From contig RFTR01000002.1 in NCBI GenBank assembly GCA_009923345.1, positions 1-37,612 on the forward strand: a stretch of DNA of 37,612 nt. The letters are read 5' to 3'. Positions 1 through 8,164 of this stretch are shown in pieces. The position numbers and the translations under genes are program-made. This stretch comes from Betaproteobacteria bacterium (GTDB lineage Bacteria; Pseudomonadota; Gammaproteobacteria; Burkholderiales; Burkholderiaceae_C). Each line of letters starts with the position of its first letter. Position 1 is the stretch's first letter. The notes under the pieces were generated by a model. The model made no database searches. It worked only from the letters and a program-made list of their open reading frames with translations, and was not told where the DNA came from.

Positions 1-356
1 ATGGTAAACATAGAGGTGGTTTGGGCGCTGTTTATGAAATCGAACTTCTGGAAAAAAGTGCCGAAGTGTTTATTTTTGGAGAACGAGGAAAAGCTTCTCC
101 AAAAGGTATAGCCGGTGGAAATAACGCCTTACCTAATGTTTTTTCATACCAACATGAAGGTAAATGGAATAAACCGCCAATGGCCTCAAAGATGCTGGGC
201 ATTCAACTCCAGAAAGGGGAGAGAGTTCGGCTTGAAACGCCTGGAGGTGGTGGTTGGGGTCGTTCTATTGATAGAGATCTTGAATCCCGAGCAAGAGATG
301 AAGCTTTAGGTTATGTCACTAAATCCAAAGTTTCTTCAGAGAGAGTTAAACCATGA
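1..356 (+). CDS. hyuB: Hydantoinase B/oxoprolinase family protein, C-terminal end (partial)
   Basis: This is the last ~117 codons of a gene that begins left of the window; the reading frame starts at base 3. The visible part has RGGLG near the start and a Gly-rich PGGGGWG stretch near the end, both typical of the C-terminus of the HyuB/N-methylhydantoinase beta subunit. In this family HyuA and HyuB together hydrolyse cyclic amides such as hydantoins or 5-oxoproline using ATP. The stop codon overlaps the next start in an ATGA at 353-356, so it is translationally coupled to the HyuA gene. The substrate cannot be read from this fragment. Confidence 0.88.
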   Translation, partial: GKHRGGLGAVYEIELLEKSAEVFIFGERGKASPKGIAGGNNALPNVFSYQHEGKWNKPPMASKMLGIQLQKGERVRLETPGGGGWGRSIDRDLESRARDEALGYVTKSKVSSERVKP

Positions 357-2428
357 GCCCTCTCAAAAACGCATCTGCTCACCTTGTCTTAGGGGTTGAT
401 GTCGGTGGAACATTCACCGACTTGTTTGTTTTAGATGAGCGAGACGGATCTGCGCACATTATCAAAGTCCCCTCTACCCGAGGCGAAGAGGCCAAAGGCT
501 TTATGCATGGTGTAGCGCGCGTCAGTGGTAACCAGTCTGGAGGTGCTGCCTCTTCTCTCGCGACCATCGTGCACGGCACGACTGTGGGAACCAACGCTTT
601 GCTTGAGCGAAAGGTGGCGCGAACAGGCATCATCACAACCCGCGGTTTTCGAGACGTATTGGAAATGCGCCGACGAGATCGGCCCCAAACTTGGGGTTTG
701 CGCGGCAGTTTCGAACCTGTTGTTCCTCGTGATCTACGTTTAGAAGTAGATGAGCGCGTATTGGCCGATGGAAGTTTGCATACCGCTTTAGACCTTGCGC
801 AAGTGCGCATGCAAGCACAAGTTTTATTGGATGCAGGGTGCGAGGCAATATGTATTTTCTTTATCAATGCGTATGCCAATCCAATCAATGAGCAACAAGC
901 AGTAGAAGTGATCCGGGGAATGTGGCCCAACTCCTATGTAACGGCTGCTATTGAAGTATTACCTGAAATCCGTGAATTCGAACGGTGCTCTACCGCCACC
1001 TTGAATGCAGCACTACAACCTGTAGTGGGTAGTTATTTGGCTAAGTTAGAAGACGATTTGCGTAAAGAGGGTTTTTCTGGTGAATTACTGATTGTCCAAA
1101 GCAATGGTGGCGTCATGTCACGAGAAACCGCGTGCGATGTGCCTGTGCGTACTGCGTTATCAGGACCAGCAGCTGGGGTGATTGCCTGTGCTGCAGTAGC
1201 CCGTGCCTCTGGTTATCTCAATGTCATCACTGGAGATATGGGAGGTACCTCATTTGATGTTTCGTTGGTGGCTGCTGGTGAGGCTGCATTAGCAGCCCAA
1301 ACTTCTATAGAGTTTGGCCTAGTTGTGCGTTCACCCATGATTCAGATTGAGACCATCGGCGCAGGTGGTGGATCTATCGCCAGTGTCGATGCCAGTGGTA
1401 TGTTGCAAGTAGGACCAGAGTCAGCAGGAAGTAACCCTGGTCCTGTTTGCTACGCAAGAGGCAATTCGCGTCCTACGGTGACTGACGCCAATGTTGTACT
1501 TGGTCGAATTGCAGCCGATCGACCATTGGGTGGGGGGTTACTCAAAGCATTGGATGCAAAGTCAGCAGCAAAAGCTATCCAAGACCTTATTGCAAAACCT
1601 TTGGGATTGGATACCTTAGCAGCAGCAGAGGCCATTCTGACAGTCGCCAATGCAAAGATGGCAGGAGCCATTAGGGTTGTATCTATTGAGCGTGGACATG
1701 ATCCTCGTCAGTTTGCCTACATGCCCTTTGGTGGAGGTGGTGCCTTGCATGTGTGCGCCATGATGCGCGAGGTTGGCGTAACTACAGGAATCGTGCCACG
1801 TTACCCAGGCGTGACGTCTGCCCTGGGATGTGTGATGGCAGATATGCGACATGATGCAGTGCAAACAATCAATCAATCGCTGGCAGATTTGGATGTAATA
1901 CATCTCCTATCTCTATTGACTCGACTAGCGGAGGCTTGTCAAAAACGCCTTGACTCTGCAGGCGTAAGATTTGAAAGCATTCAAGAAGTTGTGGCGCTGG
2001 ACATGCTTTACATGGGACAAACGCATACTTTGCAAGTCACATTAGATACGCAGGAAATTACGCGTCAGACTATTCAATCCGCGTTTGAAAAAACCTATCT
2101 TGCATCGTTTGGTCGAATACTCAACGGCATAGCAATCCGAGTAATGAACCTGCGTTATGCGCGCATTGGCGTAAGACCTAAGTTCGATTTGACGATATTG
2201 GCGCCTAACGGTGTGGGAAGTTCTAGATCCCTTGGTACCCAACAGGTATTTCACGCAGGCAAGTGGTGGGACTCACAGCGTTATGCCCGACTCGACCTGC
2301 CCGTTGGAGCCGAGATCAGGGGACCAGCTATCTTGGAACAATCTGATACCACTGTTTGGTTGGAGCCTAGTTTTATTGCGCGCGTGGATTCGTTGGGTAA
2401 TTTATTGGTGGAGAGGACTGCAGAATGA
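353..2428 (+). CDS. hyuA: Hydantoinase A/oxoprolinase family protein
   Basis: A 691-residue protein, the usual length for the HyuA (N-methylhydantoinase alpha, ATP-dependent) subunit. It opens with the actin-fold phosphate loop VDVGGTFTDLF. It has HGTTVGTNALLERK near residue 75, GDMGGTSFDVSL near residue 300, GAGGGSIA near residue 340 and GPESAGSNPGPVCY soon after, all family landmarks. The predicted role is ATP-dependent ring opening of a cyclic amide or imide together with the upstream beta subunit, in the cytoplasm. Both ends overlap neighbours by four bases (ATGA at 353 and 2425), so it belongs to a five-gene operon. Substrates in the family range from hydantoins and 5-oxoproline to acetophenone-type carboxylation, so the exact substrate is open. 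Confidence 0.92.
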   Translation: MSPLKNASAHLVLGVDVGGTFTDLFVLDERDGSAHIIKVPSTRGEEAKGFMHGVARVSGNQSGGAASSLATIVHGTTVGTNALLERKVARTGIITTRGFRDVLEMRRRDRPQTWGLRGSFEPVVPRDLRLEVDERVLADGSLHTALDLAQVRMQAQVLLDAGCEAICIFFINAYANPINEQQAVEVIRGMWPNSYVTAAIEVLPEIREFERCSTATLNAALQPVVGSYLAKLEDDLRKEGFSGELLIVQSNGGVMSRETACDVPVRTALSGPAAGVIACAAVARASGYLNVITGDMGGTSFDVSLVAAGEAALAAQTSIEFGLVVRSPMIQIETIGAGGGSIASVDASGMLQVGPESAGSNPGPVCYARGNSRPTVTDANVVLGRIAADRPLGGGLLKALDAKSAAKAIQDLIAKPLGLDTLAAAEAILTVANAKMAGAIRVVSIERGHDPRQFAYMPFGGGGALHVCAMMREVGVTTGIVPRYPGVTSALGCVMADMRHDAVQTINQSLADLDVIHLLSLLTRLAEACQKRLDSAGVRFESIQEVVALDMLYMGQTHTLQVTLDTQEITRQTIQSAFEKTYLASFGRILNGIAIRVMNLRYARIGVRPKFDLTILAPNGVGSSRSLGTQQVFHAGKWWDSQRYARLDLPVGAEIRGPAILEQSDTTVWLEPSFIARVDSLGNLLVERTAE

Positions 2429-2916
2429 GCCAAAAATTGCAGGGCCGCATCGCATTGATCATTGTGGATTTACAAAATGACTTTTTATCTGCAAGTCTTT
2501 TTACCTTATGGCCAGATGCCGAAGGACAGCCCATGATTTCTCCACACCTATTGGAGCGTCGCCCCTTTTTACAAAAAGGTGATTTCGCCCCTGGTAGTTG
2601 GGGACAGGCCAATGTTGACGTTCTTACGCCGTTGGTAGATGTAACTGTTTCTAAGGTAGCTTACTCAGCTTTCTTCAATACACAACTTGACTGGATACTG
2701 CGTAGAGCAGGAATCAATACAGTAGTGGTATGCGGAATCGTTACTAACGGTGGGGTGGCTAGTACTGTGCGCGATGCCCATATGCGGGACTATCAGACCG
2801 TAGTGCTTAGCGATGGATGTGCTACTTTTACAGAAACTGCACACCAAGCTGCATTGACAGACATGTCTTCAGTTGCACAAGTGATGACGTGTAATCAATT
2901 TTTAGCAATGCTATGA
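2425..2916 (+). CDS. Isochorismatase-like (cysteine hydrolase superfamily) protein, shortened and lacking the catalytic Cys
   Basis: A 163-residue protein of the isochorismatase fold. It has the N-terminal Asp in VDLQNDF (Asp15), the Lys in SKVAYSAF (Lys77) and the GIVTNGGVASTVRDA segment near residues 104-118. In amidohydrolases of this superfamily (nicotinamidase, N-carbamoylsarcosine amidase) the residue corresponding to Gly110 is the nucleophilic cysteine; here it is Gly, as in true isochorismatases such as PhzD. The family usually runs about 180-210 residues. The spacing between Asp15 and Lys77 looks some 30 residues short, so an in-frame internal deletion is possible. It overlaps both neighbours by ATGA. 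In context it may hydrolyse the carbamoyl or amide product of the hydantoinase, but the missing cysteine makes that uncertain. Confidence 0.8.
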   Translation: MSQKLQGRIALIIVDLQNDFLSASLFTLWPDAEGQPMISPHLLERRPFLQKGDFAPGSWGQANVDVLTPLVDVTVSKVAYSAFFNTQLDWILRRAGINTVVVCGIVTNGGVASTVRDAHMRDYQTVVLSDGCATFTETAHQAALTDMSSVAQVMTCNQFLAML

Positions 2917-4310
2917 ACGCGCGTGTGCAACGCATACGAAGCTTCGATGCACCAGTACACACTTCTGTGGCTATCGTGGGCGCAGGTGCTTGTGGATTGA
3001 CTGCCGCTTTGACCCTCACGCAATTAGGGATAGAGTGCGTTGTTTTGGAGCGTGATGCCATGCCCGCGGGGTCAACAGCGCTATCGTCTGGATTTATTCC
3101 GGCTGCAGGCACTAGCGCACAACGTTCACAAGGCATTGAAGATTCTGCAGACTTATTTGCCCAAGACATCCAAAGTAAAGCAAAGGGCAATGCCTCTGTA
3201 GTCCTAGTGAAGGCCTATGCCGAAGCTATCGGCCCAGCGCTTGATGCTTTATCTCTTCATCACGGTATACCTTGGCAAGTACTGGATACCTTTTTATATC
3301 CAGGCCACAGCGTACATCGTATGCATGCTGTGCCAGAAAAAACCGGTACTGGCTTGATGATGCGTTTGCAAAACGCTGCCCAGTCTGCTGGTGTAGTTGT
3401 TTTGACAGAGGCTAGAGTGACTGATCTCTATGTTGACGACTCTGATATGGTCCTTGGGCTCGGATTTATGCGTCCAGACGGGCAAATAGAGAAACTGAGT
3501 TGTGCAAAAGTCATTTTTGCGTGCAATGGATTTGGAGGCGATGCCGATCTCGTGAAAGACTATTTGCCTGAAATGCGAGCTGCGATTTATGCAGGCCATA
3601 ACGGTAACGATGGCAGTGCTATCAAATGGGGACGACAACTTCGCGCGCAATTAGCTGATCTCGGTGGATACCAAGGGCACGGTTCTTGGGCTATTCCGCA
3701 AGGCGCCTTGATATCTTGGGCGTTGATGATGGAAGGTGCGGTACAAATTAACGGATCGGGGGAGCGCTTTCACGATGAAACACAAGGCTACTCTGAGGCG
3801 GCAGTGCATGTCTTGGCGCAACCAAATGGCATAGCTTGGAATATTTTCGATGACCCGCTATTAAAGTTTGCGCAAGACTTTCCAGACTTTGCAGATGCGC
3901 AAGCTGCTGGGGCTATTCACAGCTTTAAAAATATTGAGGCGCTAGCTAACTTTATTGGATGTGATACCAATAAATTAGTCAATACGCTTAGCCTAGTGCG
4001 CGAAGGTGTAGACATGCAAACAGGGCGATTTTTTAAACGCAGTCTTTCATTACCACTCCATGCCATTCGTGTAACTGGCGCACTATTTCATACGCAAGGT
4101 GGACTTGATATCAATGCACACTGCCAAGCGCTCCGTTCAGATGGAAGCGTTTTTCCTAATCTATTGGCAGCTGGTGGTGCAGCCCGTGGAGTTTCTGGAA
4201 ACGCTGTTTGGGGATATTTGTCTGGTAATGGATTGCTAAGTGCAATCGCTGGAGGGTATATAGCTGCACACACGGCTAAGGAAGAATTAGGAGGTTCAAT
4301 ATGCCATTAA
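2913..4310 (+). CDS. FAD-dependent oxidoreductase (fumarate reductase/tricarballylate dehydrogenase-like flavoprotein)
   Basis: A 465-residue flavoprotein. The N-terminus carries a Rossmann dinucleotide loop, AIVGAGACGLTAALTL (about residues 19-34), followed by a Glu (VLERD) that would bind the ribose of FAD. The C-terminal part has FHTQGGLDIN and a Gly-rich GNAVWGYLSGNGL stretch, as in the fumarate reductase/3-ketosteroid dehydrogenase/TcuA group of flavoproteins, which add or remove hydrogens next to a carbonyl or carboxylate. There is no signal peptide, so it is cytoplasmic. Its start overlaps the previous stop (ATGA at 2913) and its end overlaps the following gene by ten bases. The natural substrate is not evident; a dicarboxylate or unsaturated acid from the operon's pathway is an inference. 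Confidence 0.85.
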   Translation: MNARVQRIRSFDAPVHTSVAIVGAGACGLTAALTLTQLGIECVVLERDAMPAGSTALSSGFIPAAGTSAQRSQGIEDSADLFAQDIQSKAKGNASVVLVKAYAEAIGPALDALSLHHGIPWQVLDTFLYPGHSVHRMHAVPEKTGTGLMMRLQNAAQSAGVVVLTEARVTDLYVDDSDMVLGLGFMRPDGQIEKLSCAKVIFACNGFGGDADLVKDYLPEMRAAIYAGHNGNDGSAIKWGRQLRAQLADLGGYQGHGSWAIPQGALISWALMMEGAVQINGSGERFHDETQGYSEAAVHVLAQPNGIAWNIFDDPLLKFAQDFPDFADAQAAGAIHSFKNIEALANFIGCDTNKLVNTLSLVREGVDMQTGRFFKRSLSLPLHAIRVTGALFHTQGGLDINAHCQALRSDGSVFPNLLAAGGAARGVSGNAVWGYLSGNGLLSAIAGGYIAAHTAKEELGGSICH

Positions 4311-5155
4311 AAAAACGATTAGAACAATCGGATGTATTGTTGGCACCTGGCGTGTATGACGCATTGAGTGCGTTGATGGCCGAACAGGCTGGTTTTGAAG
4401 CGCTCTATTTATCGGGTGCTTCTATTGCTTACACGTTACTTGGAAGATCTGACGTTGGTTTGACGACTATCAGCGAAGTTGCTAACACATTGGCACACAT
4501 TACAGACCGCGTAAACATTCCAGTGATTGTCGATGCAGACACCGGTTTTGGTAATGCATTAAACACACAACGTACTGTTCGTGATCTTGAGCGGTCTGGT
4601 GCAAGCATGATTCAAATAGAAGACCAAACCTTTCCTAAACGATGCGGGCATTTAGACGGCAAAGCTGTTGTTCCATTGAAAGAGATGGAGGGTAAATTGC
4701 GCGCTGCTTTAGATGCTAGGCACTCATCCGATACGTTGGTCTTGGCTCGAACGGATGCCTTGGCAATTGAAGGGTTTGAGGCTACGCTAGAGCGTGCAGA
4801 GCAATATTTAGAGTGTGGTGTGGATGCGTTGTTTATTGAAGCGGTGCGTACTCCAGATCAAATGGATATCGCTTGTAAGCGATTTGCATCTCGCATCCCA
4901 CTGCTTGCCAATATGGTGGAGGGTGGCAAAACACCTGTACAAAGCGCGCAAGAATTGGGTGGGCGTGGATACAAAATTGTTATTTTTCCAGGCGGTACAG
5001 CACGCGCGGTGGCACATACATTACAGGGCTACTACGCCAGCTTGCACGCGCACCAAACAACCCTTCCATGGCAAAGTCAAATGCTTGACTTTAATGATTT
5101 GAATGTGGTTATCGGAACGCCTGCCCTACTTGCGCAAGGCAAGCAATACGAATAA
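4301..5155 (+). CDS. Isocitrate lyase/PEP mutase family lyase
   Basis: A 284-residue TIM-barrel protein of the isocitrate lyase/phosphoenolpyruvate mutase superfamily. It shows VDADTGFG (Mg-binding Asp residues), the IEDQ strand, and the catalytic KRCGH loop with the active-site cysteine that marks the C–C lyase branch (2-methylisocitrate lyase, 2,3-dimethylmalate lyase) rather than the mutases. AGGAGG lies at 4289-4294, seven bases before ATG 4301, which supports this start. It is the last gene of the left-end operon. An overall role in splitting a 2-substituted malate-type intermediate into pyruvate and another acid is a family-based inference; oxaloacetate decarboxylase activity is the main alternative. 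Confidence 0.87.
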   Translation: MPLKKRLEQSDVLLAPGVYDALSALMAEQAGFEALYLSGASIAYTLLGRSDVGLTTISEVANTLAHITDRVNIPVIVDADTGFGNALNTQRTVRDLERSGASMIQIEDQTFPKRCGHLDGKAVVPLKEMEGKLRAALDARHSSDTLVLARTDALAIEGFEATLERAEQYLECGVDALFIEAVRTPDQMDIACKRFASRIPLLANMVEGGKTPVQSAQELGGRGYKIVIFPGGTARAVAHTLQGYYASLHAHQTTLPWQSQMLDFNDLNVVIGTPALLAQGKQYE

Positions 5156-5299
5156 CAACCAAAGGCAAATCAACTTCAGCCGCCTTGGCAGCACTAGTCA
5201 GGTTGGAGCAAAGCAAAACTGTCACAAAAGCAGCAACGATGAAATCGTAAGAGCGGTGTTTTCCCCTTCGCATAAAAGCCTCTCTTTTTGAATTTCTAT

Positions 5300-6094
5300 T
5301 TAAAGCAGAGTTTTAGTTGCGTCAAAAACCAATTTACACGACACGATAAACAAGCCAATTTGAATCAGTCGAAAAAATAAAACGTCAGCGATTTTCTTGG
5401 TGAGATAGGCGCCTGCAATAGCACCCAAGACTGAAAACGGTATTAGATAAGCTGCGGCAAGAAGGTCTTCGTAGGTGTAAGGTCTGAGGTTTTGGTAGGG
5501 AATAACTTTGGCGAAATTGATGATTGCAAAAAGTATGGTTGCCGTGCCCGCAAATTGCGCTTTAGGCAGTTTTTGTGGCAACACATATATTTGAAAAGGC
5601 GGTCCGCCCGCATGCGAGATAAAACTCGTAAAGCCTGAGAGCGCACCCCAAAAAATTCCTTTTTTGAGCGATGCCTCTTGTGGTGGCGTGTCAGAGGTCT
5701 TGCGCAACCACATATTGAGGCAAAACCCAATACCAATGAATCCAATAGCGAACTTGATGGCAATATCGGATGTGACTGAGGCTGTTAACCAACCAATGAA
5801 TACGCCTATTAAAGATGCAGGAATCAGAATTTTTAAATTACGCGCGCTATAGTTTTTACGATAAAGCCAAACGCCAAAAATATCAGAAATAACGTAGATG
5901 GGGAGTAGTAAAACTGCAGCCCGCACAGGCGACATAGCCAATGACAAGATGGGCACAGACAGCATGCCTATGGTGGGCAGCCCGCCTTTTGACAGGCCAA
6001 TCAACAAAGCGCCTAAGGCTGACAGGATAAAAAGGTGATCAAGTTCTAACAAAATGGTATGCCGTTTCGTAAATAATACTGGATTAAATAACAC
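5300..6094 (-). CDS. TauE/SafE family sulfite/organosulfur exporter permease
   Basis: An integral membrane protein of up to 264 residues with about seven to eight hydrophobic helices. The N-terminal SALGALLIGLSKGGLPTIG motif and a second-half repeat (GALSGFTSFISHAGGPP) are characteristic of the TauE/SafE (DUF81) family, which exports sulfite, sulfoacetate or related anions. The GTG at 6094 has no clear ribosome site; TTG at 6052 gives MLELDHLF and is an equally plausible start, and would leave room for a promoter in the AT-rich bases 6053-6106. It is divergent from the Fur-family gene and convergent with the lyase operon. No sulfonate gene is nearby, so the substrate is undetermined. Confidence 0.85.
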   Translation of the reverse strand: MLFNPVLFTKRHTILLELDHLFILSALGALLIGLSKGGLPTIGMLSVPILSLAMSPVRAAVLLLPIYVISDIFGVWLYRKNYSARNLKILIPASLIGVFIGWLTASVTSDIAIKFAIGFIGIGFCLNMWLRKTSDTPPQEASLKKGIFWGALSGFTSFISHAGGPPFQIYVLPQKLPKAQFAGTATILFAIINFAKVIPYQNLRPYTYEDLLAAAYLIPFSVLGAIAGAYLTKKIADVLFFRLIQIGLFIVSCKLVFDATKTLL

Positions 6095-6106
6095 GAGGTT
6101 GTCAGC

Positions 6107-6541
6107 ATGGACACTGAAGCGAATGCAGCGCTTTTGAAGGAAAAGGGGTTAAAAATCACTAACCCACGCTTAGCCGTGTTGGAGATTTTTCAAAATAGTA
6201 AAGCCCGCCATTTGAGCGCAGAAGATGTGTACAAAGAAGCTTTGTCCAAAGATGGTGATTTGGGCTTGGCAACGGTTTACCGTGTGTTGACCCAGCTCTC
6301 CGAAGTGGGTTTACTGGCCGCCACCAATTTTGAAACAGGTAAAACCACATTTGAATTGAACGAAGGCGGACACCACGACCATTTGGTGTGTTTAAGTTGT
6401 GGATCAGTGATTGAGTTCAATGATGAAGAAATTGAAAATCGCCAAGAACTCATTGCCAAGCAGCATGGTTTTCGTTTAATCAACCACTCGATGGCTTTGT
6501 ATGGCGTGTGCCCGAAGCCGGCATGTAGAGACCTGACCTAA
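6107..6541 (+). CDS. fur: Fur family transcriptional regulator (ferric uptake regulator)
   Basis: A 144-residue protein, the normal Fur size. The N-terminal winged helix contains LGLATVYRVLTQLSEVGL (recognition helix region, residues 52-69). The C-terminal metal and dimer domain has HHDH (89-92), the zinc pair Cys95/Cys98 (CLSC) and a second pair Cys135/Cys140. It should repress iron-uptake genes when loaded with Fe2+. GAGG at 6095-6098 is the ribosome site. Its stop overlaps the convergent otnI stop within CTAA at 6538-6541. No iron-uptake gene lies beside it and no clear Fur box is visible in the short upstream gap. Fur proper is the best call; a Zur or PerR paralogue cannot be excluded. 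Confidence 0.88.
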   Translation: MDTEANAALLKEKGLKITNPRLAVLEIFQNSKARHLSAEDVYKEALSKDGDLGLATVYRVLTQLSEVGLLAATNFETGKTTFELNEGGHHDHLVCLSCGSVIEFNDEEIENRQELIAKQHGFRLINHSMALYGVCPKPACRDLT

Positions 6542-7374
6542 GCGGCTTTTGCCAACCATCCTAGCCCCGCGCTCGTTCCCCCCGGCTGCCCACCCAACTT
6601 AGGCTTGTACTCACAACCCACCCAACCTTGCCAGTTGCAGGCCTTGGACACATCGTCGATCACATCAAATAAATAGGGGTAGTTCATCTCGCCAATATCG
6701 GGCTCATGTCGCTCGGGCACACCAGCAATTTGAAAATGACCTACGCTTCCAGTGGGAAGGTATTTACGAATTTTCATGGCGACATCACCTTCGACGATTT
6801 GGCAGTGGTACAGGTCCATTTGCACTTTGAGGTTGGGTGCGCCGACTTCTTCAATGATGCTGTGCGCCTGGTCTTGGCGGTTCAAATAAAAGCCTGGTAT
6901 GTCGCGTGTGTTGATGGGCTCAATCAATACATCCAAGCCTTGCTTGGCGGAGAGTGCAGCAGCCCACTTTAGGTTGTTGATGTAGGTTGCGTGGTTGCTG
7001 GCGTGGGTTTGCCCCGCACCCAGCAAGCCCGCCATCACATGGATACGGGGGCAGTGCAGGGCATCTGCATATCGCAGTGCCATTTCAACGCCTTGCTGAA
7101 ATTCTTTTTCTCTGCCAGGAATACTGGCAGTTCCACGTGTGTTGGTGTTCCAAGCTTGGTCGATGCTGGCAGGGTCTATGCCACCGGGAGGCGCATTGAA
7201 CAAAACTTGTTGCAAATTATTGGCCTTGAGCCGTGCAGTCAATTCTTCTGGCGTGTAGGCATAAGGGAACAAGAACTCTATAGCTTTAAACCCATCTTTC
7301 GCCGCCGCTTCAAAGCGGTCTAAAAATGGCAACTCCGGATACATCATCGTGAGATTGGCGGCAAATTGGGGCAT
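6538..7374 (-). CDS. otnI: 2-oxo-tetronate isomerase (hydroxypyruvate isomerase-like)
   Basis: A 278-residue TIM-barrel sugar isomerase of the hydroxypyruvate isomerase family. The N-terminus (PQFAANLTMMYPELPFLDR) is typical. The two metal-binding catalytic glutamates appear as Glu152 in LIEPIN and Glu255 in GCEYKP, and the metal-binding MDLYH (186-190) is present. Within the neighbouring ltnD-otnK-otnC set it should convert 2-oxo-tetronate to 3-oxo-tetronate in L-threonate breakdown. It is the last gene of the minus-strand operon, 67 bases downstream of otnC. Plain hydroxypyruvate isomerase is the alternative if the context is misleading. Confidence 0.9.
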   Translation of the reverse strand: MPQFAANLTMMYPELPFLDRFEAAAKDGFKAIEFLFPYAYTPEELTARLKANNLQQVLFNAPPGGIDPASIDQAWNTNTRGTASIPGREKEFQQGVEMALRYADALHCPRIHVMAGLLGAGQTHASNHATYINNLKWAAALSAKQGLDVLIEPINTRDIPGFYLNRQDQAHSIIEEVGAPNLKVQMDLYHCQIVEGDVAMKIRKYLPTGSVGHFQIAGVPERHEPDIGEMNYPYLFDVIDDVSKACNWQGWVGCEYKPKLGGQPGGTSAGLGWLAKAA

Positions 7375-7441
7375 GTAGTTTCCTAAAGATTAAATTCAGA
7401 ATTGGGTGTGGATTAAGCTGCTCAGTGAGCGGGTGTGACGG

Positions 7442-8164
7442 CTACCACTTGGCACCAAAAGTTTCGCGCAACTCCTGGATTTGCTTAGGAGTAAGCGGTG
7501 TGATAGGGCCTGTTGCCATATGCACCAACTTGGCGGTCTCTTCAAGCTCTTCCAAAACAGCCATGGCCGTTGCTGGCGAGTGGTGCCAGACATTAGGACC
7601 AAGACGCGACAACATGACAGCGCGAACGGGAGTGCCTTTCTCGCCATATTGGGTAATGGTTTGTGCCACTGCTTCTGCGGCTTCGACAGCACCAGGACGG
7701 TGATAGTCGATCACAGGTACATGGCCGACTTTCATCACGAAGTAGGGGGTGACAGCGGGTAACAACTCTTGTGGTGTGGCAAAGCTGCTGCGTGTTTCAG
7801 TTTGAAAGTTATGAGCCATTGTCAATCCCACGCAGTGCGTGCTGTGCGTGTGAATCACACAACGCGTCTGCGCATCAAATGTTGCAGCAGCTTCGTAGAT
7901 ACGCTTGTGCAAGGCGATCGTTTTGCTAGGCTTATCGCCGCTTACATGGTTTCCTTGGGCGTCTAGGAGAGACAACTTGGCTGGTTCTAAAAAGCCCAAA
8001 CACGCATCAGTCGGCGTGATTAAAAAACCATTGCCTAAACGCACGCTGATATTGCCGGCCGTGGCATGTACATAACCACGATCGAACAAGCTTTTGCCAA
8101 CGCGACAAATTTCTTCGCGCGCCTTTATCTCGCTAAGTGAGGTTGAGGTAGTCAATGCGGTCAT
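7442..8164 (-). CDS. otnC: 3-oxo-tetronate 4-phosphate decarboxylase (class II aldolase/adducin family)
   Basis: A 240-residue class II aldolase/adducin-fold enzyme. Phosphate-binding TAGNIS (35-40), zinc ligands His105 and His107 in HTHSTH and a third His at about 155 are visible. In OtnC the fold catalyses decarboxylation of 3-oxo-tetronate 4-phosphate to dihydroxyacetone phosphate. The segment KPSKTIALH (78-86) has Thr where L-fuculose-phosphate aldolase and several relatives have a catalytic Glu; whether this is usual in the subfamily cannot be judged here. The start overlaps the otnK stop by four bases, so the two are coupled. Confidence 0.9.
   Translation of the reverse strand: MTALTTSTSLSEIKAREEICRVGKSLFDRGYVHATAGNISVRLGNGFLITPTDACLGFLEPAKLSLLDAQGNHVSGDKPSKTIALHKRIYEAAATFDAQTRCVIHTHSTHCVGLTMAHNFQTETRSSFATPQELLPAVTPYFVMKVGHVPVIDYHRPGAVEAAEAVAQTITQYGEKGTPVRAVMLSRLGPNVWHHSPATAMAVLEELEETAKLVHMATGPITPLTPKQIQELRETFGAKW

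Noticed and set aside
379..930. A 183-residue open frame antisense to hyuA
   Set aside because: It is antisense to a well-supported gene and its composition (Arg/Ser/Thr-rich) is typical of a spurious reverse frame.
5156..5299. A terminator or small gene between the lyase and the TauE/SafE gene
   Set aside because: A bulged stem (CCAAAGGC with GCCTTGG) is possible but has no T-run, and the short frame there has no ribosome site.
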